In this document: piece by piece, positions 12,775 to 19,680 of the stretch
How the letters are laid out: each line of letters opens with the position of its first letter
How positions within the stretch are numbered: position 1 is the stretch's first letter
From: Cyanobacteria bacterium UBA9971
GTDB taxonomy: Bacteria; Cyanobacteriota; Vampirovibrionia; Gastranaerophilales; UBA9971
Reading direction: 5' to 3'
DNA length: 21,429 nucleotides
Assembly (NCBI GenBank): GCA_003499955.1
Contig: DNRP01000116.1
Location: 4,729 to 26,157, forward strand
Translations under genes and position numbers: made by a program
The notes under the pieces: model-generated
Told to the model about the DNA's origin: nothing
Seen by the model: only the letters and a program-made list of their open reading frames with translations
Databases searched by the model: none

Positions 12775-14274
12775 TTAAATACTCAAAATATAGTTTATTA
12801 AAGCTCTCATTCCACTTGCCGATGCTCCTTTTGATAATTCTTTGTACTCTTTGTCAAGAATGGCAGTACCCGCTATATCAATATGAGCCCATTTTGTTTC
12901 ACCGACAAATTCTTTCAGGAAAATTCCTGCTGTACTCGCTCCTGCATAACGTGAACCCGCGTTTTTCATGTCGGCAATATCACTTTTAATATCGTCTTTA
13001 TGCTCATCATACAGAGGCAATTGCCAGAATTTTTCGCCGCTTTTGTCAGCAGAATTGATTAATTTGTCGATTAATTCCTGATTATTTCCCATAATTCCTG
13101 CAGCTACCTGCCCGAGTGCAATAGCACACGCACCTGTAAGGGTTGCAATATCTATAACTTCATCTATTTTTAGCTCTGTTGCGTAACAAAGAGCGTCTGC
13201 AAGGGTTAATCTTCCTTCCGCATCAGTATTGTCAACTTCTATTGTTTTGCCGTTTTTTGCTTTTAAAATATCTCCCGGTTTATAAGCTTCGCATCCAGGC
13301 ATATTTTCGCAGGCTGCGATTATTCCATGAACTTCTATAGCAGGTTTTAAAAGAACAAGCGCTTTCATAACAGCAAGAGTAATTGCCGAGCCTGACATAT
13401 CGCCTTTCATTTGACGCATGGAAGAAGCAGGCTTAAGGTCAAGTCCCCCGCTGTCAAACGTAATTCCTTTGCCAACAAGAGCAATTTTCTTTTTAACTTC
13501 ACCGTTAGGCTTGTAAATCATATGTATAAATCTGGGCGGTTTTGAACTTCCCTTTGCCACAGCAAGAAAAGACCCCATGCCTATTTTTTCAATTTCATCT
13601 TTTTCAAAAACCGTGCATTCAATTCCTTCCAGTGACATAGCCACTTCAGCAAGTTTTTCCGGTGTTATTTCACAAGGAGGCTCATTTATAAGATTTCTGG
13701 CAAAATTAAGCGAGTCACCTATTATCTTTCCCTTTTCTAAACCTTTTTCGATGCTGTCAATCTTTGATTCATCAAGTTCTACTATTTCCAAAAGTTCGAT
13801 TTCATTTTTGTTATTTTCGTCATCTTCTTTCTTGGACTTATATTTTTTAAATTCATAATCACCTATAATTGCGCCTTCTGCAATCATTTGAGCACAATCA
13901 AAAGCATCCAGCCCCGCAGTTCCCGCTCCATGAAGAATAGAACATACTTTTTTCGCTTTTAGGGACTTAATTTTTTTAATGACTTTTGCTGAAACTTCCC
14001 GTATTTTGTTTAAATTAAACTCTTCCGATTTTCCAAGCCCAACTATAAGAACCTTGTCAGCGGGAATTTTTCCGTAAGTCGGCAAAACATAAATTCCGTT
14101 CAGTTTTCCTTTGAATTTTTCTTTTTCTATTACATAAGAAGAAATCAGATTATCAAGAGTTTTATCTACAGCACCTGTTCCTCCAGCCGGAGTTTTTACG
14201 CCTTCAAAAAGGTTTACTACAAGCACATCACAGCTTATGTTTGTTAAAGAATCTTTTTTGACTTTTAATTCCAT
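12775..14274 (-). CDS. pepA: Leucyl (cytosol) aminopeptidase, M17 family
   Basis: PepA is a hexameric, two-metal cytosolic aminopeptidase that removes N-terminal residues from peptides. The 499-residue protein has the usual N-terminal regulatory domain (about 1-170) and a C-terminal catalytic domain. Metal and catalytic residues are visible: K269 and D274 in 'VGKGITFDSGG', K281, D292 in 'MKGDMSG', and the M17 signature NTDAEGRL at 349-356 (D351, E353, R355). 'IDIATLTGACAIALG' and 'AHIDIAGTA' follow as in the family. AGGAGA lies 9 bases before the ATG. The linker at 145-160 ('KYKSKKEDDENNKNE') is longer and more charged than usual. It is followed by an unknown gene on the opposite strand and preceded by a 233-bp gap filled with palindromic repeats. 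Confidence 0.96.
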   Translation of the reverse strand: MELKVKKDSLTNISCDVLVVNLFEGVKTPAGGTGAVDKTLDNLISSYVIEKEKFKGKLNGIYVLPTYGKIPADKVLIVGLGKSEEFNLNKIREVSAKVIKKIKSLKAKKVCSILHGAGTAGLDAFDCAQMIAEGAIIGDYEFKKYKSKKEDDENNKNEIELLEIVELDESKIDSIEKGLEKGKIIGDSLNFARNLINEPPCEITPEKLAEVAMSLEGIECTVFEKDEIEKIGMGSFLAVAKGSSKPPRFIHMIYKPNGEVKKKIALVGKGITFDSGGLDLKPASSMRQMKGDMSGSAITLAVMKALVLLKPAIEVHGIIAACENMPGCEAYKPGDILKAKNGKTIEVDNTDAEGRLTLADALCYATELKIDEVIDIATLTGACAIALGQVAAGIMGNNQELIDKLINSADKSGEKFWQLPLYDEHKDDIKSDIADMKNAGSRYAGASTAGIFLKEFVGETKWAHIDIAGTAILDKEYKELSKGASASGMRALINYILSI

Positions 14275-14329
14275 TATTTAGGTTCTCCTGTTTTGAAATG
14301 ATTTTTTGCGTTTTTACTCTGTTTTATTT

Positions 14330-14357
14330 TGTCATCCTGAGCAAAGCGAAGGATCTG
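14330..14357. repeat. Half copy of the TGTCATCCTGAG repeat (copy R4)
   Basis: TGTCATCCTGAGCAAAGCGA followed by AGGATCTG is the same unit as the right arm of the repeat at 11392-11478, without its partner arm. Upstream of pepA on the minus strand. Confidence 0.65.
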
Positions 14358-14382
14358 TTTGATAATGTATTTAGTCTTAAAA

Positions 14383-14475
14383 TGTCATGCTGAATCAAGT
14401 TCAGCATCTATCTATGTTGGAATTTAAGCTTCAGATTGTTTTTTGGATAGATTCCGAAACAAGTTCGGAATGACA
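14383..14475. repeat. Palindromic repeat, TGTCATGCTGAA...TTCGGAATGACA (copy R5)
   Basis: The left arm TGTCATGCTGAATCAAG...CATCTATC (14383-14412) and right arm GATAGATTCCG...CGGAATGACA (14446-14475) are inverted copies. Each arm is itself a small hairpin (CTGAA-TCAAG-TTCAG and TCCGAA-ACAAG-TTCGGA). It fills most of the pepA to response-regulator gap with copy R4; nothing else is evident in 14275-14507. Confidence 0.8.
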
Positions 14476-14507
14476 AAAAATGATAATTGATTATATTCAA
14501 TTATTTT

Positions 14508-15212
14508 TTACCCTTCCCCCCATGGAATAAGCTTATACCCAACGTTTGTAATGGTATGAAGGTATCTTGGTTTTTTGGAGTCAGGCTCTATTTTGTTCCG
14601 TAATCCTCCAACATGCACTCTGACCATTCTTACGTCTTCATCTACGTCATAACCCCACACTTCATTAAGAAGAGTGGCAAGGCTAACTGCTTGATTAATG
14701 TGCTGCATAAGACAATAAAGAATTTCAAACTCTGTGGGGGTTAATTTTACAAGCTTATCAGTAACATTAACCTCAAGTGAATCAGGATAAAGCTTAAAAT
14801 TACCACTTTCAAGTATTTCTTGAGAATGTGATTGCGCCGTATCAGTACGTCTTAATAAAGCACGCATCCTTACCAGAAGTTCTTGAATGTCAAATGGCTT
14901 AACCAGATAATCGTCAGCGCCGGAACCAAAGCCTGTAATTTTGTCTTCAATAGTGCCTTTAGCAGTTAAAAGGATAATTGGAATATCTTTTGTCTTGGCG
15001 GATTTTCTAAGATTTTTGCAAACTTCAAATCCATCCATATTAGGCATCATTACATCAAGAATTATTATGTCATAGTTTCCGTTTTGAGCTTTTTGTAGAC
15101 CGCTTAAGCCATCTGTAGCGGAATCTGTGCAAAAACCGCTCATTTGAAGATCCATAGACAGCCAGTCCATAATTTCAGTATCATCATCAACAATCAAAAC
15201 TTTGTTATTCAT
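14508..15212 (-). CDS. OmpR/PhoB-family response regulator (orphan)
   Basis: This is a 234-residue two-domain transcription regulator. The receiver domain (1-120) has acidic residues D9, D10 and D11, phosphoacceptor D53 in 'IILDVMMPNMDG', T83 and K105-P106. The C-terminal winged helix (about 132-230) has 'KLTPTEFEILYCLMQH', the recognition-helix region 'VRMVRVHVGGLRNKIEPD' and the β-wing 'YLHTITNVGYKL'. The 'VRVHVGGLRNKIE' wording reminds me of cyanobacterial RppA/ManR regulators. No sensor kinase is adjacent in the window. AAGAG lies about 6 bases before the ATG. Target genes cannot be read from the sequence; the downstream minus-strand neighbour is pepA, separated by repeats. Confidence 0.93.
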   Translation of the reverse strand: MNNKVLIVDDDTEIMDWLSMDLQMSGFCTDSATDGLSGLQKAQNGNYDIIILDVMMPNMDGFEVCKNLRKSAKTKDIPIILLTAKGTIEDKITGFGSGADDYLVKPFDIQELLVRMRALLRRTDTAQSHSQEILESGNFKLYPDSLEVNVTDKLVKLTPTEFEILYCLMQHINQAVSLATLLNEVWGYDVDEDVRMVRVHVGGLRNKIEPDSKKPRYLHTITNVGYKLIPWGEG

Positions 15213-15266
15213 AACAACTCTTCTTTTAATTTATCCTTTTAATTTGAATTACTAAATAATTTTAGC

Positions 15267-15300
15267 CGTCATTGCGAGGAACTTGCGACGAAGTAATCCA
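15267..15300. repeat. Half copy of the GTCATTGCGAGG repeat (copy R6)
   Basis: CGTCATTGCGAGGAACTTGC followed by GACGAAGTAATCCA is a single arm of the interspersed repeat seen near 208 ('GTCATTACGAGGAG'). It lies between the pilin and the response regulator, upstream of the regulator gene. The rest of 15213-15411 is AT-rich without a clear feature. Confidence 0.55.
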
Positions 15301-15411
15301 TTTATTATTCATTTATTTGACGAATTTATTTAATAAACAATTCATGTTTTTTATAAAAATAATTTTATCAAATAAAAACACCTTTTGCTAATTAAGATAA
15401 TATTAAGAAAA

Positions 15412-15447
15412 GCAAAGAGGCGACAATATTTATTGTCGCCTCTTTGC
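15412..15447 (-). terminator. Strong rho-independent terminator of the pilin gene
   Basis: GCAAAGAGGCGACAATA (15412-15428) and its exact reverse complement (15431-15447) form a 17-bp stem. On the minus strand it is followed by TTTTCTTAATATT, a U-tract. It ends 21 bases after the pilin stop codon, so the pilin mRNA is monocistronic. Confidence 0.9.
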
Positions 15448-15468
15448 AAATTACATCTATTAAACTAG

Positions 15469-15879
15469 TTAGTTACTGGCAGGTGCTTTAACGGTTTTAG
15501 TGACAAGTAAATCCCCTTGTTTTCCATAACCTGTTATGACTATGGTATCTGTAGCATCATCAGCAGTAAGTACAACTGAACCGGGAGCTGTACCGCCTGT
15601 TGCAAAAGCAGCAGCCGTAGCATCAACAGGGTTTTTGTTTTCTCCGTTAAGTTCATCCGCAACAGCTGTTGCAATTTCGGAAGCAGAATCATTATTGTTG
15701 TTAAGAGCAAATCTGCTTGTTACCGAGGAAGCAGCCGCGCTTTCGTTAGCTTTTACCGTTGCGTCTTTTGCCTGATCTGCCGCATTTAATAAACTTGGAG
15801 CTGCAATTAATGCCAAAACGCCTAAAATAACTACAACGATTAAGAGTTCTAAAAGTGTGAAACCTTGTCTTCTTTGCAT
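15469..15879 (-). CDS. Type IV pilin (major-pilin-like)
   Basis: This 136-residue prepilin has leader MQRRQG, cleaved before F7, followed by the classical 'FTLLELLIVVVILGVLALIA' helix with Glu at +5. It is the subunit of type IV pili or a type II secretion pseudopilus, processed by PilD and assembled from the inner membrane. The mature head is small, Ala/Thr/Asp-rich and has no cysteine, unlike the pilin at 5391. Small size, simple composition and a very strong terminator right after the gene suggest an abundant major pilin; this is inference. AAAGGA lies about 10 bases before the ATG. The 258-bp upstream gap is AT-rich and carries the divergent kdsA promoter. No pilus assembly genes are in the window. 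Confidence 0.92.
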   Translation of the reverse strand: MQRRQGFTLLELLIVVVILGVLALIAAPSLLNAADQAKDATVKANESAAASSVTSRFALNNNNDSASEIATAVADELNGENKNPVDATAAAFATGGTAPGSVVLTADDATDTIVITGYGKQGDLLVTKTVKAPASN

Positions 15880-16077
15880 AATCCGTGTGTCCTTTCCTTA
15901 AATAAAAACAAAACCAACTACATAATTTTTATTTTAAACTTTTATGAATTTCTTAAAAACAGAAAAGTATTTTGTTTTTTCGTATTATTATTATTATCCA
16001 TGTTTTTAAAAAAATAAAGTGTTTTCAAAAAAATTGTAATAATCAGAAACATATTTCCGTAAAACCGAAAACAGAGT

Positions 16078-16107
16078 TCTGTAAACTTAATAAATTTGTT
16101 GTATAAT
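16078..16107 (+). promoter_or_regulatory. Candidate kdsA promoter
   Basis: A perfect -10 box TATAAT (16102-16107) is preceded by a TG-rich 'TTGTTG'; the best -35 is a poor TTCTGT at 16078-16083 with 18-bp spacing. It would start transcription about 20-25 bases before the ribosome site AAGGGA (16125-16130). Confidence 0.45.
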
Positions 16108-16137
16108 TTGTCATAAAAGAAAATAAGGGATGAAAAA

Positions 16138-16959
16138 TTGTTAAAACAGGTTGAATTAAATAGTTTCTCGATAGGCGGGGAAAAACTGGTTATAATGGCA
16201 GGTCCTTGTGTAATTGAGGAAGATGAATCAGTTATTTTTAAAACGGCTGAAAAATTAAAAGAAATTACACAACAACTTGGAATTCCGTATATTTTTAAAG
16301 CTTCTTACGATAAAGCAAACAGGACTTCTATTGAGTCTTATAGAGGTGTAGGGCTTGAAAGAGGGCTTAAGTTTCTTGCAAAAATAAAACAGGAATTTGA
16401 TTTGCCGATAGTAACTGACATACATCATCCTGAACAGGCTGCTATCGTTGCCGAAGTTGCTGATGTGCTTCAAATACCTGCTTTCCTTTCCAGGCAGACT
16501 GATATTCTTGTTGCTGCGGCTAAAACAGGCAAAGTTATCAATATAAAAAAAGGGCAATTTCTTGCCCCCAAACAAATACAAAATTCTGCCCAAAAAGTCA
16601 TTAAAAGCGGAAACGACAGGGTGGTAATCATAGAGAGGGGAACGACTTTCGGCTATGGAAATCTTGTTTCCGATATGAGGGCTATTCCTATAATCCAAAA
16701 TCTCGGGTATCCTGTGATTTTCGATGCTACTCACAGTGTTCAGCTTCCCGGAAGTGCAGGAGATTCAACCGCAGGAGAAAGGCAATTTGTGTCAACGCTT
16801 GCAAAATCAGCTGTTGCGGCTGGGTGTAACGGACTTTTTATGGAAATTCATCCTGATCCTGACAATGCACCATGCGATGGACCTAACATGATTTCTCTGG
16901 ACAAAGCTTATGATTTATTAAGCGTTTGCAAAGAGATTTTTGAGATAGTTAATAGGTAA
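16138..16959 (+). CDS. kdsA: 3-deoxy-8-phosphooctulonate synthase (KDO-8-P synthase), metal-dependent type
   Basis: KdsA condenses arabinose-5-phosphate with phosphoenolpyruvate to give KDO-8-P, the precursor of the KDO that joins lipid A to the LPS core. The 273-residue TIM-barrel protein has 'FKASYDKANRTSIESYRG' (about 54-71), 'VTDIHHPEQA', 'IPAFLSRQTDIL', 'INIKKGQFLAP' and 'DATHSVQLPG'. C24 in 'AGPCVIE', the later His in 'DATHS', Glu in 'FMEIHP' and Asp in 'CDGPN' fit the metal ligands of the Aquifex-type enzyme, whereas the E. coli type has Asn in place of the Cys. The start is TTG at 16138-16140, with AAGGGA 7 bases upstream; the nearby ATG at 16130 is out of frame and stops after four codons. 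DAHP synthase is excluded by these KDO-specific motifs. Confidence 0.94.
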   Translation: MLKQVELNSFSIGGEKLVIMAGPCVIEEDESVIFKTAEKLKEITQQLGIPYIFKASYDKANRTSIESYRGVGLERGLKFLAKIKQEFDLPIVTDIHHPEQAAIVAEVADVLQIPAFLSRQTDILVAAAKTGKVINIKKGQFLAPKQIQNSAQKVIKSGNDRVVIIERGTTFGYGNLVSDMRAIPIIQNLGYPVIFDATHSVQLPGSAGDSTAGERQFVSTLAKSAVAAGCNGLFMEIHPDPDNAPCDGPNMISLDKAYDLLSVCKEIFEIVNR

Positions 16960-16970
16960 TTTCTTTTATA

Positions 16971-16989
16971 AAAGGGTTTGCCACCCTTT
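16971..16989 (+). terminator. Possible hairpin terminator after kdsA
   Basis: AAAGGGT (16971-16977) and ACCCTTT (16983-16989) form a perfect 7-bp stem with a 5-base loop 12 bases after the kdsA stop codon. The sequence that follows (ACCCGCTTTCATTTTC) is only moderately T-rich. Confidence 0.4.
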
Positions 16990-17000
16990 ACCCGCTTTCA

Positions 17001-17036
17001 TTTTCTTTACTGCAAAGAAAACGAAGCAAAAGAAAA
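17001..17036. repeat. Hairpin plus ACGAAGCAAAAGAAA tail (copy 1)
   Basis: TTTTCTTT (17001-17008) pairs with AAAGAAAA (17014-17021), followed by 'ACGAAGCAAAAGAAA'. A second element of the same design lies at 18732-18780 after the next plus-strand gene. Together with the terminator hairpin and the long inverted repeat it fills the 323-bp gap after kdsA. Confidence 0.6.
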
Positions 17037-17041
17037 CTATA

Positions 17042-17195
17042 GCCCCCATTACAGCTTCAAGGTTTTACTAGCCTGCTTACGCTTTAAGCTTTCAAATGTC
17101 TAAGCTCGCAAACTCGCCTGCTTTGGCAGGCTCAAACAATGCTCGCATGTATTTAATACGCAGTCTGTAAAACTATGAAGCTTTCATTATGGGGC
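17042..17195. repeat. Structured element with ~35-bp imperfect inverted-repeat ends
   Basis: The left arm (17042-17076, starting GCCCCCATTACAGCTTCAAG) and right arm (17160-17195, ending AAGCTTTCATTATGGGGC) are imperfect inverted repeats. The roughly 83-base interior contains a GCCTGC-TTTG-GCAGGC hairpin (17116-17131) and repeated 'GCTCGCA' words. No ORF fits. It could be a MITE-like or REP-like element or fold as a long RNA; which is unknown. Confidence 0.65.
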
Positions 17196-17244
17196 GCACG
17201 AATAAGGTATTTTTTTAAAAAAACATCTCGTTTTTGTGATAATT

Positions 17245-17275
17245 TATAATTAAATAAAGTAAAAATAAGAGGTGT
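17245..17275 (+). promoter_or_regulatory. -10 box and leader of the phosphomutase gene
   Basis: TATAAT at 17245-17250 is followed by 'TAAATAAAGTAAAAATAAGAGG'-like leader sequence that recurs before the second phosphomutase at 19677-19705. No good -35 is seen. AGAGGTG provides the ribosome site for the GTG at 17283. Confidence 0.4.
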
Positions 17276-17282
17276 TTTAGCT

Positions 17283-18731
17283 GTGAGTGTTAAATTTAGT
17301 GATGTTGCGTTCGGAAAAAACGATATAAGAGGAAAAGTTGGAGAAGATCTTTGTCCCGAACTTTTTGAACTTATAGGAAAAGCTTTTTCTACTTATGTTT
17401 TTAATAAAGAAAATACCATAAATGATTTATGGGTCAGTGTCGCGCAGGATGCAAGATTGCACTCGCCTGAACTTACAGATGCTTTAATAAAAGGACTTCG
17501 TTCATGCGGTGTAAATGTCCTTGATTTAGGGCTTTGCCCCACGCCGCTCGGTTATTTTTCGGAATTTGCAGGACTTAATTTAACAGGTGCATTAATTGTA
17601 ACCGCAAGCCACAATCCTGCTGAATATAACGGAATTAAAATAACTTACAAACAAGTCGGTCTTAACGAAGCTGAAATCATAAAGCTTAAAGAAATAACTT
17701 TTGCGGGCAACTTTGTCAAAAGTGCCACAGAAGGCGAGTACAAAAAATATGACATCGTTTCAGACTATATAAACACGGTCGGAAAAGTTTTTTTCGGAAA
17801 AGGAAAAGGCGTTAAAGTCGTGGTTGACAGCGGAAACGCGACAGGCGGAGTTGTTGCCCCAGATTTGTACAGAAAAATGGGCTGCGAAGTGATTGATATT
17901 TTTACAGAACCTGACGGAAATTTCCCGAATCACCACCCTGATCCCAGCAAAGAAAAAAACTTGAAGTCGCTGAAAGAAAAAATTTTGGAAACAGGCGCTG
18001 ATTTTGGGATAGCATTTGACGGGGATTCTGACAGAATCGGTGTGGTTGATAATAACGGTTATGCTATGCCGGGCGACCAGTTAATGCTTATTTACGCGCT
18101 TAATATTCTTGAAAACACAAAAATTAATTCTGCATCTAAACCTGTTTTTGTGTCGGAAGTCAAATGCTCACAGGTTCTATATGACACTATAGACCAAAAC
18201 GGCGGGCGTTCCGTAATGTGGAAAACAGGTCATGCCTACATAAAAAGCAAAATGAAAGAAGAAAATGCGATTCTCGCAGGTGAAATGAGCGGGCATATTT
18301 TCTTTAAAGACAGATATTACGGCTATGATGACGCTGTTTATGCAGGATGCAGGATTATAGAAATAGTCGCCGCTAAAAAAGCTAAAAACCTTGAATTTAA
18401 GCTTTCAGATATTATTGCGGCACTTCCTAAAAAGTTTACTTCGCCCGAGTTAAGAATTCCATGCCCAAATGAACTTAAATACAGGGTTGTTGAAGAACTT
18501 AAAGCTGATTTAAGCAAAAAACCAGATGTTTTTGTGAATAAAATCGAAAATATAATCACAATAGACGGAATAAGACTGGTATTTAACGATGGTTTTGCGC
18601 TTATAAGAGCAAGCAACACCGAACCGACTTTTACAATCAGGTTTGAAGCAGGCAGTCAGGAAAATCTTGACAATTATAAGGAGAAATTCCTTGCCCTCCT
18701 TGATGAAAAGATGAAAAACATCGCAAGTTAA
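17283..18731 (+). CDS. Phosphomannomutase/phosphoglucomutase, AlgC-like
   Basis: The 482-residue α-D-phosphohexomutase interconverts hexose 6-phosphates and 1-phosphates, feeding GDP-mannose or dTDP/UDP-glucose synthesis. The four active-site loops are present: phosphoserine S109 in 'TASHNP', the Mg site D246-G-D248-S-D250-R in 'FDGDSDRIG', the sugar loop 'GEMSGH' (typical of dual PMM/PGM enzymes such as AlgC), and the phosphate loop 'RASNTEPTFTIRFE' near the C-terminus. 'FGKNDIRGKVGEDL' is the normal N-terminus. The start is GTG at 17283-17285, about 9 bases after AGAGGTG. It follows kdsA but is separated by structured repeats, so a separate promoter is likely. It is different enough from the enzyme at 19718 to suggest separate substrates. 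Confidence 0.92.
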   Translation: MSVKFSDVAFGKNDIRGKVGEDLCPELFELIGKAFSTYVFNKENTINDLWVSVAQDARLHSPELTDALIKGLRSCGVNVLDLGLCPTPLGYFSEFAGLNLTGALIVTASHNPAEYNGIKITYKQVGLNEAEIIKLKEITFAGNFVKSATEGEYKKYDIVSDYINTVGKVFFGKGKGVKVVVDSGNATGGVVAPDLYRKMGCEVIDIFTEPDGNFPNHHPDPSKEKNLKSLKEKILETGADFGIAFDGDSDRIGVVDNNGYAMPGDQLMLIYALNILENTKINSASKPVFVSEVKCSQVLYDTIDQNGGRSVMWKTGHAYIKSKMKEENAILAGEMSGHIFFKDRYYGYDDAVYAGCRIIEIVAAKKAKNLEFKLSDIIAALPKKFTSPELRIPCPNELKYRVVEELKADLSKKPDVFVNKIENIITIDGIRLVFNDGFALIRASNTEPTFTIRFEAGSQENLDNYKEKFLALLDEKMKNIAS

Positions 18732-18780
18732 TTTTCTTTCTTTTTGACGGCAAAAAGAAAAGAAAACGAACCAAAAGAAA
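18732..18780. repeat. Hairpin plus ACGAACCAAAAGAAA tail (copy 2)
   Basis: TTTTCTTTCTTTTTG (18732-18746) pairs with CAAAAAGAAAAGAAAA (18751-18766) with a one-base bulge and GACGG-type loop, followed by 'CGAACCAAAAGAAA'. It begins directly after the stop codon of the phosphomutase and may act as a terminator or mRNA 3'-end stabiliser. Same design as 17001-17036. Confidence 0.65.
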
Positions 18781-18813
18781 GAAAAACCTTATCCCAAAGG
18801 GTCAACATTGTCA

Positions 18814-18867
18814 GGGGCTCCTCCTTCTTTTCCTGACATTTAGTCAGAAAAAGTGGAGTCCTTCCCC
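18814..18867. repeat. Imperfect inverted repeat, GGGG...CTGAC/GTCAG...CCCC
   Basis: The arms 18814-18837 (GGGGCTCCTCC...CCTGAC) and 18843-18867 (GTCAGAAAAAG...CCTTCCCC) pair imperfectly around a 5-base loop ATTTA. It lies in the gap between the phosphomutase and the convergent EF-hand gene. Function unknown. Confidence 0.45.
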
Positions 18868-18905
18868 GAACCCCCTTACGGTAGTGATTATTTAAATTTC
18901 AAAAT

Positions 18906-18933
18906 AAAAAGGGACTTTTAAAAGCCCCTTTTT
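18906..18933 (-). terminator. Terminator of the EF-hand gene (bidirectional hairpin)
   Basis: AAAAAGGGACTTTT (18906-18919) and AAAAGCCCCTTTTT (18920-18933) form a palindrome with one mismatch. On the minus strand the GC core is followed by CCCTTTTTATTTTG, a U-tract. It starts 2 bases after the EF-hand stop codon. Confidence 0.8.
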
Positions 18934-18935
18934 AT

Positions 18936-19532
18936 CTAATTAATTGATCCTTGCATAGGTAGAGGTAATTCAAAATCTCTTTCTAATTCGTCGATTTTGT
19001 AACCTTTGTAGATTTCTCTTAATTTTTCCACCACGAAAGCAGGATCGTTATTGACTAATAATAGTGATCTTGAAATTTCATTCGGAGATAAAACGCCGTT
19101 TAATACATCTGAACAATCTTGGAATATAAGCCAGGAAAGATATTTGCCCGGTGTTATTTTTCCGCTTTGATCAATTGTATCTATTAAACTGCCAAGAGGT
19201 CCGGCTTCTTCAACTGTCATAGCACCGTCATTATCTTTGTCAAAAGCTTTTATATAGACGGAAGCAAAAGCCATTCCTTGTCTTAAGTTGAGAGCTTCTG
19301 TTTCTTCATCAATTGAAGAATATGGAATATAAGCTTTTGATAAAGTTTCAAATTCTTCATTTTTTGCAACTTGATCAAAACTGATTTCGCCTTTTAAAAA
19401 GTTTCTTAAATTATTTTCAGCTTTTTTCTTTCCTTTTTTAATGTATTCAAGAACTTTACATGCTGTATTAGCGCCTAAGCCTTCAGCTGTATTGAAATCA
19501 AAAGGTCCTGTTAATGAATTAATTAATAACAT
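18936..19532 (-). CDS. EF-hand domain protein of unknown function
   Basis: The 198-residue soluble protein has one canonical EF-hand calcium loop at 98-109 (D98-K-D100-N-D102-G103...E109, in 'FDKDNDGAMTVEEA'). Two weaker EF-like segments follow, 'IDQSGKITPGKYL' and 'DCSDVLNGVLSPNEI', so the domain may be a degenerate multi-hand module. The N-terminal third is helical and lysine-rich ('IKKGKKKAENNL'). There is no signal peptide, so it would be cytoplasmic unless exported another way. The start MLLINSLTGPFDF loosely resembles the N-termini of the unknown proteins at 7603 and 12183. AGGAG lies about 9 bases before the ATG, a strong start. It stands alone between two phosphomutase genes on the other strand. 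Function cannot be assigned; calcium binding by the first loop is likely. Confidence 0.8.
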   Translation of the reverse strand: MLLINSLTGPFDFNTAEGLGANTACKVLEYIKKGKKKAENNLRNFLKGEISFDQVAKNEEFETLSKAYIPYSSIDEETEALNLRQGMAFASVYIKAFDKDNDGAMTVEEAGPLGSLIDTIDQSGKITPGKYLSWLIFQDCSDVLNGVLSPNEISRSLLLVNNDPAFVVEKLREIYKGYKIDELERDFELPLPMQGSIN

Positions 19533-19651
19533 CTTTTATTCTCCTCATCCCACTTAAAATAACTACTTAATTTATCACCCCTATATTAATAAAAACAAAC
19601 ACTGTTAAGAAATTGCCTTTTTTTGAAAAATTTTTTTTATTTGTTATTTAA

Positions 19652-19680
19652 TTGTGTTAACAGAATAATTTTTGTAAAAT
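19652..19680 (+). promoter_or_regulatory. Candidate promoter of the second phosphomutase gene
   Basis: TTGTGT (19652-19657) and TAAAAT (19675-19680) are separated by 17 bp, with a TG before the -10 (TGTAAAAT). The following leader 'TAAATAAAGTAAAAGTATAAGAG' resembles that of the phosphomutase at 17283. Confidence 0.5.

Noticed and set aside
16255..16734. 159-residue minus-strand ORF inside kdsA
   Set aside because: Antisense shadow of a gene with complete catalytic motifs.
16138..16959. DAHP synthase (aromatic pathway) instead of KdsA
   Set aside because: The motifs 'FKASYDKANRTS', 'IPAFLSRQTDIL' and 'DATHSVQLPG' are specific to KDO-8-P synthase.
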